Shown here: in pieces, positions 19,894-27,282 of the stretch
How positions within the stretch are numbered: the first letter of the stretch is position 1
Layout of the letters: every line of letters begins with the position of its first letter
Notes under the pieces: generated by a model
Seen by the model: the letters and a program-made list of their open reading frames with translations, nothing else
The model's database searches: none
What the model was told of the DNA's origin: nothing
Position numbers and translations under genes: made by a program
From: a virus
Strand: one strand, 5' to 3'
Virus record (IMG/VR): IMGVR_UViG_3300031670_000658
Coordinates: 1-27,282 of that record
Length of the DNA: 27,282 bases

Positions 19894-22800
19894 ATGTCGG
19901 AAGTCAACGATTATTTTCCCGGAAACCTTGACGCTACACTCGACGGCACGCTTGGTTGGCTGGTGGAGCGGATGAATGCCAACGTGTCGCCGTTCGCAGG
20001 AAACGCCGTCCAGACCCCGACCTCGGCAACCTTCATCGAAGGCGCAATCGACGCACTTAGTGTTTCCTACGCTAACCTGGCACAGGTTCAGGCGCCCAAC
20101 ATTGTCCTCTACCCGCTGGCGACGGCTCCCATCGATAACGCGAGCGGGCCTGACGGTTTCCCGGTCAATTACAGTCCAACGCCGCTGCTTTCGGGAACCT
20201 TGTTCGTCAACGTCCTTGAGATCACCGCCGCAGCGACCGTTAGCGGACGAGTTTTGAACCTTACATTGCCCGCTTCAAACTATCGGGTCGATGTCTATAG
20301 CAAGACCGGCGCGTTCTATTACCAGGGTTCAGCCACGCCCGCCGCGGACGGCACGTGGTCGGTCTCGATCGTTGCCGCGGGTTCGGTGATCGCCTTCCTG
20401 ATGCCCACCACGTCGTCGCAGCCGGCAGCGGGCTCGCAGGCTGCAAGCGTGACGGGGTGGGTTGCACACTCGAATATGGGTGTGGGGGCACAGCTTCAGG
20501 ATTACTTTGTCCGGGTCTATGTAATGACGGATGCCGAAGCTCTCCAGGAAGACAATATTCCGATCATGGTCCAAGACAGCGAACATGCGCGGTTTGGCTC
20601 GAGTATCGCCGTCGCCTCGGGCACGCCGGTTGCTCACGTGATCTACAACGACCCCACGCTCGGGCCCGTGGATCTCTACTCGACCCTCCAGCACGCCGCA
20701 GTCTATTCCGGCCTGCCGAGATCGATGGAGGTTTCGCCCGGTGATCCGGATTTTGTGAGCGGCGGTGAATTGACCAGCACAACGATGCCCGCCCTTCAAA
20801 ACCGTTGCTCGATCTATGATGCCGCGCTCGCGATCATCGCCTTTTCTCTCGCGGGACTGTGGGATTTGGCGGGAAACATTGTCACACGGCTCAACGATCT
20901 GCGGCTGAGCCCTGGTTACCTTCCCTCGGCGATGCTCGAAGACGCGCAAGACGGTTCAACGGCGCGATGGTCGCTCGCTTCAGGCAGCGGGTCCGTTACC
21001 AACGTCTTTGACCCAACAGAGCCGCCCGCCCAATCCGGGGGTTCGAACGTTATCACGTTCACCAACACGACCAACGCGAACCCTGCCGTCGCTGCTACGT
21101 GGAACTTTGCCGGCATCGAGCTGCCCGACGGCGTCGATTCGATTCTCGAATGGCGATTCAAGAGCGCGGTGGACTTCGACTTTGTTGTTGGCGTCACAAC
21201 GTCTACCGGCAAGATTACAACTTTGCGCTTTGCCTCGAGCGGAACTTCGGGTTACGACGCAGCCTCTAAAACGGCCACGCAGGTCTTATCGTTGGCGCAA
21301 AATACCTGGCAGATATTGACCCCGAACCTTGACGCTCTCGCGGCAGGTTATGTCGCCGGAGAAACGTTGACGTCCATCACTTCTTTTTCTGTCACTCTCG
21401 CGGCTGCCGGCGCCCTGAGCTTGGATGATCTCTCCGTGGGCGCGCCCAAGCCCGCCGGCTCCCTCAGTTTCTCCTACGACGTGTACAACGGCCAAGCCGA
21501 CCAGATTACCATCCGTTCCGGGCCGGTAGCCTGGCTTGCTTACGCCTATGGTATTTACATGGAGCGTACCGGCGACTTCAGCGGCGCTGCCGCCGGACTT
21601 CAGGACCTGCTCAATTTCCTTTTCTCGCTCCAGTCGACGGCCTCCGATCTGACTCAAAATCTGATGACGCTCGGCTGGGGACTCTATCAGGACCCAGGTT
21701 ACCAGTACGTGCCGGGGCGGATTGCAAGCGTTTCCACCGAAGACAACCTCGGCTGCTACTTCGCATTCGATAAGGCAGCCCGCGTCTTGCCGGCCGCGGC
21801 GCAAGCGCTCCTGACGAGCGAGCTGATTACGCAGGCCCAGTACGATGCTCTGGTCAATACGGCGAGCAACGCTTCCACCAAGGCCCAAGAGGTGAAGAAT
21901 GCCATCCTTAACCAGCTTTGGATTCCGGCCGCGGGAAGTGTTAAAGGGCACTTCGCCGAAGGAGCGTCGGCTTCGGACCTGACGGACTCTTACGGCTTGG
22001 AGCCTTCCGGCTCGTGGGCGGCGCTTTTCTGTCACGAAACCGGCGACGACGTGAAAGCAGTCTCCTCGCTGGAATTCGCCTACGAGAACTTCTTCCTGGC
22101 CGGCCAGCAGATTTTGCCGAATTCGACTGCCAACGGCTATAACGAAACCTACCAACAGCTCACGCCCTTTGACGGCTTCAAGCCGTATGCGGACTCGGCG
22201 AGCGGCTATGCCGGCTCGCCGAAAGCGATCTGGGCGGAAGGAAGCTGGGGCGCGATCGCCGCGTATCTCCGGCTCAGCGACAACAGCGATCTCGAAACCT
22301 ACTTCAGCTCGGCTTATCCCGGGGGGCTGGCGTCATTCCTGACAGACCTGGTCGCAAGCATGGCGACGATGGCCGGCACAACCAGCTCCAGCGGCGTCCT
22401 TTCATTCTCGCTTGCTTCGCGCGCGTTGCCCTGGGAAGTTTCGGTGCGCAAGACCGTAGCCTCCACGGCCTGGCTATGGATCACGGCAAGCCGCAATGAC
22501 ATCCTGTTCACAACGCTCACCACAGACTTTGGCCGGATGCCCTATCTGAAGGTGCCGCAGGGCGTGCAGCAGAACATCAGCCTGCTGGGCGGCACAACGT
22601 CCATCGGCTCGCTCCAACTTGAGGTCATTGACGGCCGCGGTTCTATGACGGCGCTTGCGAGCGGCGCGAAACTGGAAGGGCGCATTGTGAGCCTCGAAAT
22701 CGGCTACCCCGGAATGGGGTCAGCGGATTTCGTGACGGTGGCGACCCAGCAGATCGACAACATCCAAATCTTGAATGACGCGACGGGTTTCCAAATTAAC

Positions 22801-23880
22801 TGCACGGACTTAAAGCGCACGGCGAAGTCGCAGATCTTCCTTACGGGCGATGATGGATCCCCCATTTCGAAGGACCACCCCAGGCAGCTTTCAGCCAACC
22901 CGATGGATATCTGCCTGATGGTTTATCAGAACGAGCTGGGCCTGGGCCAGGCGCCGGAGTTGCCCGATTCGGCATGGAAGATTTACGATCCCGCGCAATG
23001 GTCCGGCGATACAAACCCGACACTGATCACGCCGAATCCCTTCCTTGACCTCGATCAGTTTCTGTTCTATCGCAAGGGCTTTTTCGCGGGCTACATTTTT
23101 GAGTTCACCCTGGAGCAGGCTGTGGAGGCCAAACAGTTCCTGGATTACGAAGTTTTCAAAACGCTGGGCGGCTATCTGATCGTGCTTTCCGATGGCCGCC
23201 TTTCGCTGCGCTTTTTTACGCCGCCGTACGACTTTTCAAACCTCTTCGCATTTAACGACCGGAACGTCACCGCGCTGCCCAAGGTGGACCGCCAGCCGAT
23301 TACGAACCAAGTCACCTTCCGCATGGACTACGACGGCTCCAAGTTCCTAACGGAGATGGATTACGAAAACGCTCCTTCGCTCCAGCGCTTTACTCTGGCG
23401 GGTGAAGACATTATCGAATCAAAAGGCATTCGGACGGCGCGCGGCGGCGCTGCGCTCGCGGGGATCACCGCCCGGCGCATTTTCAGCCGTTTTTCCGGAA
23501 TCGATCCCGTGACGGACCGGCCCACAGGAGGCGCGATGGTTCTGACGGTCACCGCGCAATATATGACGCTGACCGTCGAGGTGGGGGACTTGGTGTACTT
23601 TTCGCATCCCCTCGTGCCCAACCTTCGTACCGGGCGCCGGGGAATCTTTAACGAGATTTTTGAAGTCATCGACAAGCAGCCCGACTATTCAAAAGGCACG
23701 ATGACTTACAAGCTGTTGGATACGAGCTGGCTCAGTTCCAAAATTCTCTCGCTCATCGCTCCCGCGGGCACGCCGCCCTGGACCGCCGCCACGAGCGCCG
23801 AACGGAACCGTTACATGTTTCTTTCCAGCTCGGCAACCGGGGCGTATTCGGACGGGACTTCAGGCAAGACGGTCTGGTGA
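19894..23880 (+). CDS. Fusion of glycosidase-like module and central tail hub
   Basis: 1328 residues from ATG 19894. Residues 1-345 are beta-rich and unrecognised (LPASNYRVDVYSKTGAFYYQ). About 346-520 look like a carbohydrate-binding jelly roll (AMLEDAQDGSTARWSLASGS ... GALSLDDLSVGAP). About 525-860 resemble an (alpha/alpha)-barrel glycosidase: SGPVAWLAYAYGIYMERTGD, VSTEDNLGCYFAFDKAA, SPKAIWAEGSWGAIAAYLRL. From Asp878 (DFGRMPYLKVPQGV) to the end the sequence is tail hub-like: LGGTTSIGSLQLEVIDGRG, EGRIVSLEIGYPGM, KSQIFLTGDDGSPISKDHP, FEFTLEQAVEAKQFLDYEVF, LVYFSHPLVPNLRTGRRGIF. The hub closes the tail and holds fibres. The enzyme-like part may digest or bind host surface glycans. Domain calls are by pattern, not alignment. 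Confidence 0.7.
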   Translation: MSEVNDYFPGNLDATLDGTLGWLVERMNANVSPFAGNAVQTPTSATFIEGAIDALSVSYANLAQVQAPNIVLYPLATAPIDNASGPDGFPVNYSPTPLLSGTLFVNVLEITAAATVSGRVLNLTLPASNYRVDVYSKTGAFYYQGSATPAADGTWSVSIVAAGSVIAFLMPTTSSQPAAGSQAASVTGWVAHSNMGVGAQLQDYFVRVYVMTDAEALQEDNIPIMVQDSEHARFGSSIAVASGTPVAHVIYNDPTLGPVDLYSTLQHAAVYSGLPRSMEVSPGDPDFVSGGELTSTTMPALQNRCSIYDAALAIIAFSLAGLWDLAGNIVTRLNDLRLSPGYLPSAMLEDAQDGSTARWSLASGSGSVTNVFDPTEPPAQSGGSNVITFTNTTNANPAVAATWNFAGIELPDGVDSILEWRFKSAVDFDFVVGVTTSTGKITTLRFASSGTSGYDAASKTATQVLSLAQNTWQILTPNLDALAAGYVAGETLTSITSFSVTLAAAGALSLDDLSVGAPKPAGSLSFSYDVYNGQADQITIRSGPVAWLAYAYGIYMERTGDFSGAAAGLQDLLNFLFSLQSTASDLTQNLMTLGWGLYQDPGYQYVPGRIASVSTEDNLGCYFAFDKAARVLPAAAQALLTSELITQAQYDALVNTASNASTKAQEVKNAILNQLWIPAAGSVKGHFAEGASASDLTDSYGLEPSGSWAALFCHETGDDVKAVSSLEFAYENFFLAGQQILPNSTANGYNETYQQLTPFDGFKPYADSASGYAGSPKAIWAEGSWGAIAAYLRLSDNSDLETYFSSAYPGGLASFLTDLVASMATMAGTTSSSGVLSFSLASRALPWEVSVRKTVASTAWLWITASRNDILFTTLTTDFGRMPYLKVPQGVQQNISLLGGTTSIGSLQLEVIDGRGSMTALASGAKLEGRIVSLEIGYPGMGSADFVTVATQQIDNIQILNDATGFQINCTDLKRTAKSQIFLTGDDGSPISKDHPRQLSANPMDICLMVYQNELGLGQAPELPDSAWKIYDPAQWSGDTNPTLITPNPFLDLDQFLFYRKGFFAGYIFEFTLEQAVEAKQFLDYEVFKTLGGYLIVLSDGRLSLRFFTPPYDFSNLFAFNDRNVTALPKVDRQPITNQVTFRMDYDGSKFLTEMDYENAPSLQRFTLAGEDIIESKGIRTARGGAALAGITARRIFSRFSGIDPVTDRPTGGAMVLTVTAQYMTLTVEVGDLVYFSHPLVPNLRTGRRGIFNEIFEVIDKQPDYSKGTMTYKLLDTSWLSSKILSLIAPAGTPPWTAATSAERNRYMFLSSSATGAYSDGTSGKTVW

Positions 23881-23947
23881 GAGGGAGTCAATAGTTCGGC
23901 TCAGGTTTATTCATGTTTTCGACTCATTAGCGATTGAGGAGTTTACG

Positions 23948-24433
23948 ATGGCTCAAATGACCTTTGCGACGATGCCCGGCTTCGTCGATATCCCCGATGG
24001 GAATCTGGCGGCCGACCAGCCACTGACCGATTACGACCTGACCAAGATCTCGAATAATGCCAAATTTGCCGCCGTGCGCCCGGAAACGTTTTACGGCTGG
24101 TACAAGAACGGCGAAACGGTCCTAATCCCCGTCAGCCCCGTCGATGGCTACGTGTACGCTCGGGCGGAACTTGGATACGAGGTGGCCGCGTGGTGCTCGC
24201 GCTCGCCTGCCGGAGGGGCCGCGACGAATGGGGCCCTCTCGAAACCCGCGCTGGCGGATGTGAACGACGGCCCCGGCACCCTGTTTCTGATGGACTTCTG
24301 GGTTGAAGAGAAAAACGAGGCCAATCCCGGCCTGGTTCACTGCGAGGTCCACTATTGGAACAACGGAACGGAAGTTTACACGAACGGCGGGTTTGTAAAA
24401 GTGCGAACGATAGCGGCCCGGCTATCCGGTTAA
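23948..24433 (+). CDS. Tail tip protein, function unassigned
   Basis: 161 residues from ATG 23948 with GAGGAG nine bases before. Contains PGFVDIPDGNLAADQPLTDY, ISNNAKFAAVRPETFYGWYK, SPVDGYVYARAELGYEVAAW and a C-terminal beta run (LFLMDFWVEEKNEANPGLVH, VHYWNNGTEVYTNGGFVKVR). Rich in aromatic residues, with no signal peptide or transmembrane span. The hub gene upstream and fibre gene downstream suggest a tail tip or fibre-attachment protein. The family is not recognised. Confidence 0.6.
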   Translation: MAQMTFATMPGFVDIPDGNLAADQPLTDYDLTKISNNAKFAAVRPETFYGWYKNGETVLIPVSPVDGYVYARAELGYEVAAWCSRSPAGGAATNGALSKPALADVNDGPGTLFLMDFWVEEKNEANPGLVHCEVHYWNNGTEVYTNGGFVKVRTIAARLSG

Positions 24434-24502
24434 CGTGGCCGGCAAATACAATTCATCATCCGGGAATGACTTTGCATCTAACCTAAACGCATTGAGGTTC
24501 AT

Positions 24503-25168
24503 ATGGCAGTCGTCAGAACAGTTCTTCCGCGCAAGGGAATCATCGAACCGCAGCACGGCGCGAATTACGAAACCGATCTTGATACGAATTGACAGATTAT
24601 CGACAGCCTGTTGCAGGACGCCAATGACGTCCAGGCGGCGATTTCGGCGGCTCCAACGGTTTCGGCTTGGGTGTCGGACCGCGGGATCTCCGGCGTGGTT
24701 TCGGGGTTCACCCTCGCGACCTCTGCAACCCTGGTGCCGGGGCTGGTGGCGGGCGTTCTTTACGCCCAGGGCGCCCGCTTTGCGCCGACTTCGTCGCTTG
24801 CGCTTGCTGCGGCCCCCGCAAGCTCGACAAGCTACCTCTTTTATAACGCCACAGGGGGTTTCTATTACAACCTGACCGGCGTGGCGGGGACGGCGGGCGA
24901 CGCTTTTATCGGAGTGGTAGTAACGAACGCCACGGCCGTGACGTCGGTCGCTCAGGCCACCAAGATCTGGGGACAACTGCTGGTCGCCCCGGGTGTGGCG
25001 GGCAACTTCAGCGTCCCCCACCTGCTGGGGCGCACGCCCGTCGGCGCACGGGTTCAGATGACGGCGAGCGGCGCGATCTGGTTCCAGTCGCTCGCGATGT
25101 ATGACAATACGAATCTCTATCTGGTCGCTTCCGATCCCGGGGTGACCGCAAAGGTACAGATATGGTGA
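24503..25168 (+). pseudogene. Tail fibre/receptor-binding adaptor gene with in-frame TGA
   Basis: ATG 24503 (GAGG five bases upstream) gives AVVRTVLPRKGIIEPQHGAN then YETDLDTN before TGA at 24590-24592. The same frame continues QIIDSLLQDANDVQAAISAA and on through a 185-residue remainder to the TGA at 25166. Such proteins usually have a Trp where the TGA is (TNW-x-IIDSLLQD), so a TGG-to-TGA change is the simple explanation. Without it the product would be 221 residues. The C-terminal part (GNFSVPHLLGRTPVGARVQM, ASGAIWFQSLAMYDNTNLYL) is the strand pattern of short fibre-tip domains. A restart at TTG 24611 has no ribosome-binding site. Its end overlaps the next gene (ATGGTGA). Confidence 0.7.
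24590..24592 (+). other. Premature TGA replacing an expected Trp codon
   Basis: Codon 30 of the fibre adaptor gene. The reading frame on both sides is protein-like and unshifted, so a single base change (TGG to TGA) accounts for the break. Confidence 0.65.
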
Positions 25169-27078
25169 AAATTATGAATTATGAATTGCGAATTGCGAAC
25201 TGGGCAGCGGCGCGAGTCCTTCTTGCGATCTGCGTCTTGTTATGGGTCATTTGTGATTCGTCATTTCTTTTTGCGCAGCAACCGCAGGCGCCGGCCGGTA
25301 CGCCCCTTTACTCGGTGAATGCCAAGTATGTGAACGGCATGGCGCCCGGCTACGGGCCGACTGCCGGAAACGGTCTCGCACTGAACCTCAGCTCCGGTAC
25401 GGCTTATTGCGGCAATCCTCCGAGTCCGGCGCCCTATGCGGGCGGCACCCTGACCCTGAGCCCCAGCACGACGAATTACGTTTATCTCGATCCCGCCGCG
25501 AGTTGTGCGCCTGCGGTTAGCACCGCGGGTTTCTCAGTGGGCGCGATCCCGATCGCGGAAGTTATCACCGGAGCCTCCTCGATCACAACCCTCACTGACG
25601 AGCGGACCTGGTCCAGCCCGAACCCGGCAGCAATGAGCAGTTCGGGAGCGGTTCAGGTTTCTGCCCTCGGCACGAATCAGAACATTACGCTCTCGCCGAG
25701 TGGAACGGGAGCGTCGGTGATTACAAACTTGGCCGACAAGGGCGGACAAGTCTTCAACGTGAAGGCTTATGGAGCGCTGGGCGACGGGACAACGAACGAT
25801 AGTCCGGCATTTCAGGCGGCTTATAACGCGGCGGTTGCGGCGGGCGGTGGCACTGTTCTGATTCCTCCCACCAGTTCCTGCTACCTTTTCAATCAAGCGA
25901 TCAACATGACCTCGACGGCGGGTCTCGCGATGCAGGTTATCATTCAAGGCACAACTCGAGGACGGGGCGGTGCCGGGTCTGGCGCTACGGACTTAATCTG
26001 TGCCAATACTGGCGGGATCGTCTTTGACTTGGCGGGCTCTAACGGAATCAGTTTTTACAATATCGCTGTTACATCGCAGCACGGGGTAACGAATCCCAGT
26101 TTAATAGGGATTTACGTTGCGAGGGATTCCTCCGGAAACGGTGGACAAGGCATTAAGGTGATTGATTCCGTGTTTGATATGGTAACGCATTCGAGCGGCA
26201 CGACTTATTCTTTTGGCGCTTATCTTTACGCCTCGGAAGACGACTATTTTACGAGAGATGTGTTCGATGCCGATTATCCGCTGGTTGTCTCCACGACGAA
26301 CGATTTTACCCAAAACAGCGCGTTCATCACCGAAGCCACAGGTGCACACTCGGAAACTCAGGATTCGTTCACAGACATGGAATTTGGCTCTTCGGGCCTT
26401 GGGCCAGCAGCTTATTTCAACGGCACGGCCGATATGACCTTGACGGGCCACGTCTGGAATTTTGGGCAGGCAAATCCGTACCCAGCAGCACTCTATAATT
26501 ACGCATTGGAGTTTAAGGGATCGAATAGCTCGGCATTCGTCAAATTCCGGCAGGAGGGTTATCCTGGCTGGGCTTCCGTCACCCTCAGTTTGCATAACTG
26601 TCAGTTTTACGGGACAACCGCGCCGGGGGCAACAACTCCCCTTTATGGTATCTCGTTCGCCGATTCTTCCTCGATTCTCTCGGGCGATGTATTCCATATC
26701 AGCGATGAGTACGCCTCGGCGTCGTCGAATGCTTATTACTACAGCAGCGGCGGCGTAGCGGTGTTGGATGATGTGAGTTTCTATTGCGGCAATGAGACAA
26801 ACTGCGGCAACATTCCAGTAGGGAACTATCAGCCGGGAGGATGGTCACTCTATCAGGCAGACGTTCGCTACAGCGGCAGTCAGGTTAATGAGCATCCCAC
26901 TTTTACAACCACGGGATCGGGCATCCTGACGAGATTTCCAAACAGCGCGGCGACGATCAGCTTTGGAAGCGGCGCGCCATCGGGAAGCTGCGTCACGCCC
27001 TCTCTTTATCTCAGAACGGACGGCGGGACTTCCACAACGCTCTACGTCTGCGAGTCAGGCGCCTGGGCCGCGAAGTGA
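25162..27078 (+). CDS. Secreted-type right-handed beta-helix protein 2 (tailspike-like)
   Basis: 638 residues. The start used is ATG 25162, overlapping the preceding stop; ATG 25174 is an alternative. The N-terminus MNYELRIANWAAARVLLAIC, VLLWVICDSSFLFA/QQ works as a signal peptide but is encoded by an AATTATGAATTATG-type repeat. Residues about 55-170 are a beta-rich stalk (GGTLTLSPSTTNYVYLDPAA). DKGGQVFNVKAYGALGDGTT (near residue 192) opens a pectate-lyase-type beta-helix running to about 590. It ends in GAPSGSC...YVCESGAWAAK, as in the other beta-helix protein. Last gene of the tail block, the usual place for a receptor-binding spike. Polysaccharide binding or cleavage is inferred. Confidence 0.8.
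   Translation: MVKIMNYELRIANWAAARVLLAICVLLWVICDSSFLFAQQPQAPAGTPLYSVNAKYVNGMAPGYGPTAGNGLALNLSSGTAYCGNPPSPAPYAGGTLTLSPSTTNYVYLDPAASCAPAVSTAGFSVGAIPIAEVITGASSITTLTDERTWSSPNPAAMSSSGAVQVSALGTNQNITLSPSGTGASVITNLADKGGQVFNVKAYGALGDGTTNDSPAFQAAYNAAVAAGGGTVLIPPTSSCYLFNQAINMTSTAGLAMQVIIQGTTRGRGGAGSGATDLICANTGGIVFDLAGSNGISFYNIAVTSQHGVTNPSLIGIYVARDSSGNGGQGIKVIDSVFDMVTHSSGTTYSFGAYLYASEDDYFTRDVFDADYPLVVSTTNDFTQNSAFITEATGAHSETQDSFTDMEFGSSGLGPAAYFNGTADMTLTGHVWNFGQANPYPAALYNYALEFKGSNSSAFVKFRQEGYPGWASVTLSLHNCQFYGTTAPGATTPLYGISFADSSSILSGDVFHISDEYASASSNAYYYSSGGVAVLDDVSFYCGNETNCGNIPVGNYQPGGWSLYQADVRYSGSQVNEHPTFTTTGSGILTRFPNSAATISFGSGAPSGSCVTPSLYLRTDGGTSTTLYVCESGAWAAK
25174..25275. repeat. AATTATGAATTGCGAATTGC repeat encoding a signal peptide
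   Basis: The left arm is ATGAATTATGAATTGCGAAT. A weaker right arm lies at GTCATTTGTGATTCGTCATT (25246-25265). Unlike other copies it sits inside a gene and is translated. Confidence 0.6.
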
Positions 27079-27090
27079 ACTGGGCGTCTT

Positions 27091-27182
27091 GGTACAGAGC
27101 TCTCGTGACGATCTTGATCAGGGGTAGTGACTCAATTTAATTTTTTCTTTCGGAGTCTTGACCTGCCCCCGTTCTCTGTACC
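27091..27182. repeat. Inverted repeat GGTACAGAG ... CTCTGTACC
   Basis: A perfect 9-base inverted repeat with arms 27091-27099 and 27174-27182, enclosing an AT-rich T-run (AATTTAATTTTTTC) and GACCTGCCCCCG. It resembles a small non-coding element or the border of an insertion. No gene is visible here. Confidence 0.4.
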
Positions 27183-27228
27183 AATCATAATGCGAGTTCC
27201 GGGGTAGTTTCTTGCTTTTGCTCTTCTC

Positions 27229-27277
27229 TGCGGTGCGGCTCGAAGGGAGCCGTAGGCGACCGGAGAGCTGCACCGCA
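27229..27277. repeat. Hairpin TGCGGTGCGGCTC / GAGCTGCACCGCA
   Basis: Inverted repeat with 12 of 13 bases paired, around GAAGGGAGCCGTAGGCGACC, at the right edge of the window. It is either a palindromic repeat of yet another family or the start of a structured RNA; the window ends too soon to tell. Confidence 0.45.
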
Positions 27278-27282
27278 CGTTG

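Noticed and set aside
24590-24592. TGA read as Trp (alternative genetic code)
   Set aside because: Several intact genes in the window, for example the tail chaperone, fusion hub and dtd, end at TGA, so TGA works as stop here. A point mutation is simpler.
1-27282. tRNA or rRNA genes
   Set aside because: No cloverleaf with a TTCGA-type T-loop and paired arms, and no conserved rRNA segment, was seen on either strand by reading. A scan could still find a degenerate tRNA.

Overview
The window (about 60% G+C by eye) looks like a bacterial chromosome segment carrying the late half of a Mu-like, transposable-siphovirus type prophage. Two host-type genes lie at the left: a partial gene for a protein with a PD-(D/E)XK nuclease-like C-terminus, and dtd (D-aminoacyl-tRNA deacylase) on the minus strand. 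From about 2.3 kb to the right edge everything is on the plus strand and phage-like. The abundance of short palindromic repeats (GTAGGGGCGGGT, AATTACGAATTACG and GGGGATTAGGG types), the G+C content and the style of the signal-peptide beta-helix proteins suggest an environmental Acidobacteriota-like genome. That is a guess from memory of such genomes, not a demonstrated assignment.

Layout: 2.3-4.9 kb is a lysis cassette (muramidase-like endolysin, 47-aa membrane peptide, holin-like protein, spanin-like coiled-coil gene split by repeats, second membrane coiled-coil protein). 4.9-8.2 kb is DNA packaging (winged-helix gp26-like protein, gp27/DUF3486-like small terminase, large terminase broken between ATPase and nuclease parts). 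8.3-12.7 kb is the head (DUF935 portal, gpI-like protease with a nested scaffold start, decoration protein, major capsid). 12.8-14.7 kb holds neck and completion proteins. 14.8-16.8 kb is a secreted-type beta-helix protein. 16.8-19.5 kb is the tail (tube, assembly chaperone with a likely +1 frameshift, very short tape measure, distal tail protein). 19.6-27.1 kb is the tail tip (60-aa hub fragment, a 1328-aa fusion of a glycosidase-like module to a tail hub, accessory proteins, a fibre gene with an in-frame TGA, and a second signal-peptide beta-helix protein).

No sheath gene is present, so the tail is predicted to be long and non-contractile, as in B3/D3112-type Mu relatives. No transposase, integrase, repressor or MuF (gp30) gene is visible. 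Together with the broken terminase, spanin and fibre genes, this points to a decaying or domesticated prophage, or one whose early genes lie outside the window.

The most striking feature is invasion by palindromic repeats. At least ten GTAGGGG-type elements sit between 3.2 and 13.4 kb. Two are read through in frame inside the terminase nuclease domain, one supplies the terminase stop codon, and a tandem pair splits the spanin-like gene without changing its frame. Other repeat families fill most remaining gaps and contribute N- or C-termini to proteins. No tRNA, rRNA or CRISPR array was seen, and no gene-free gap exceeds about 250 bases.
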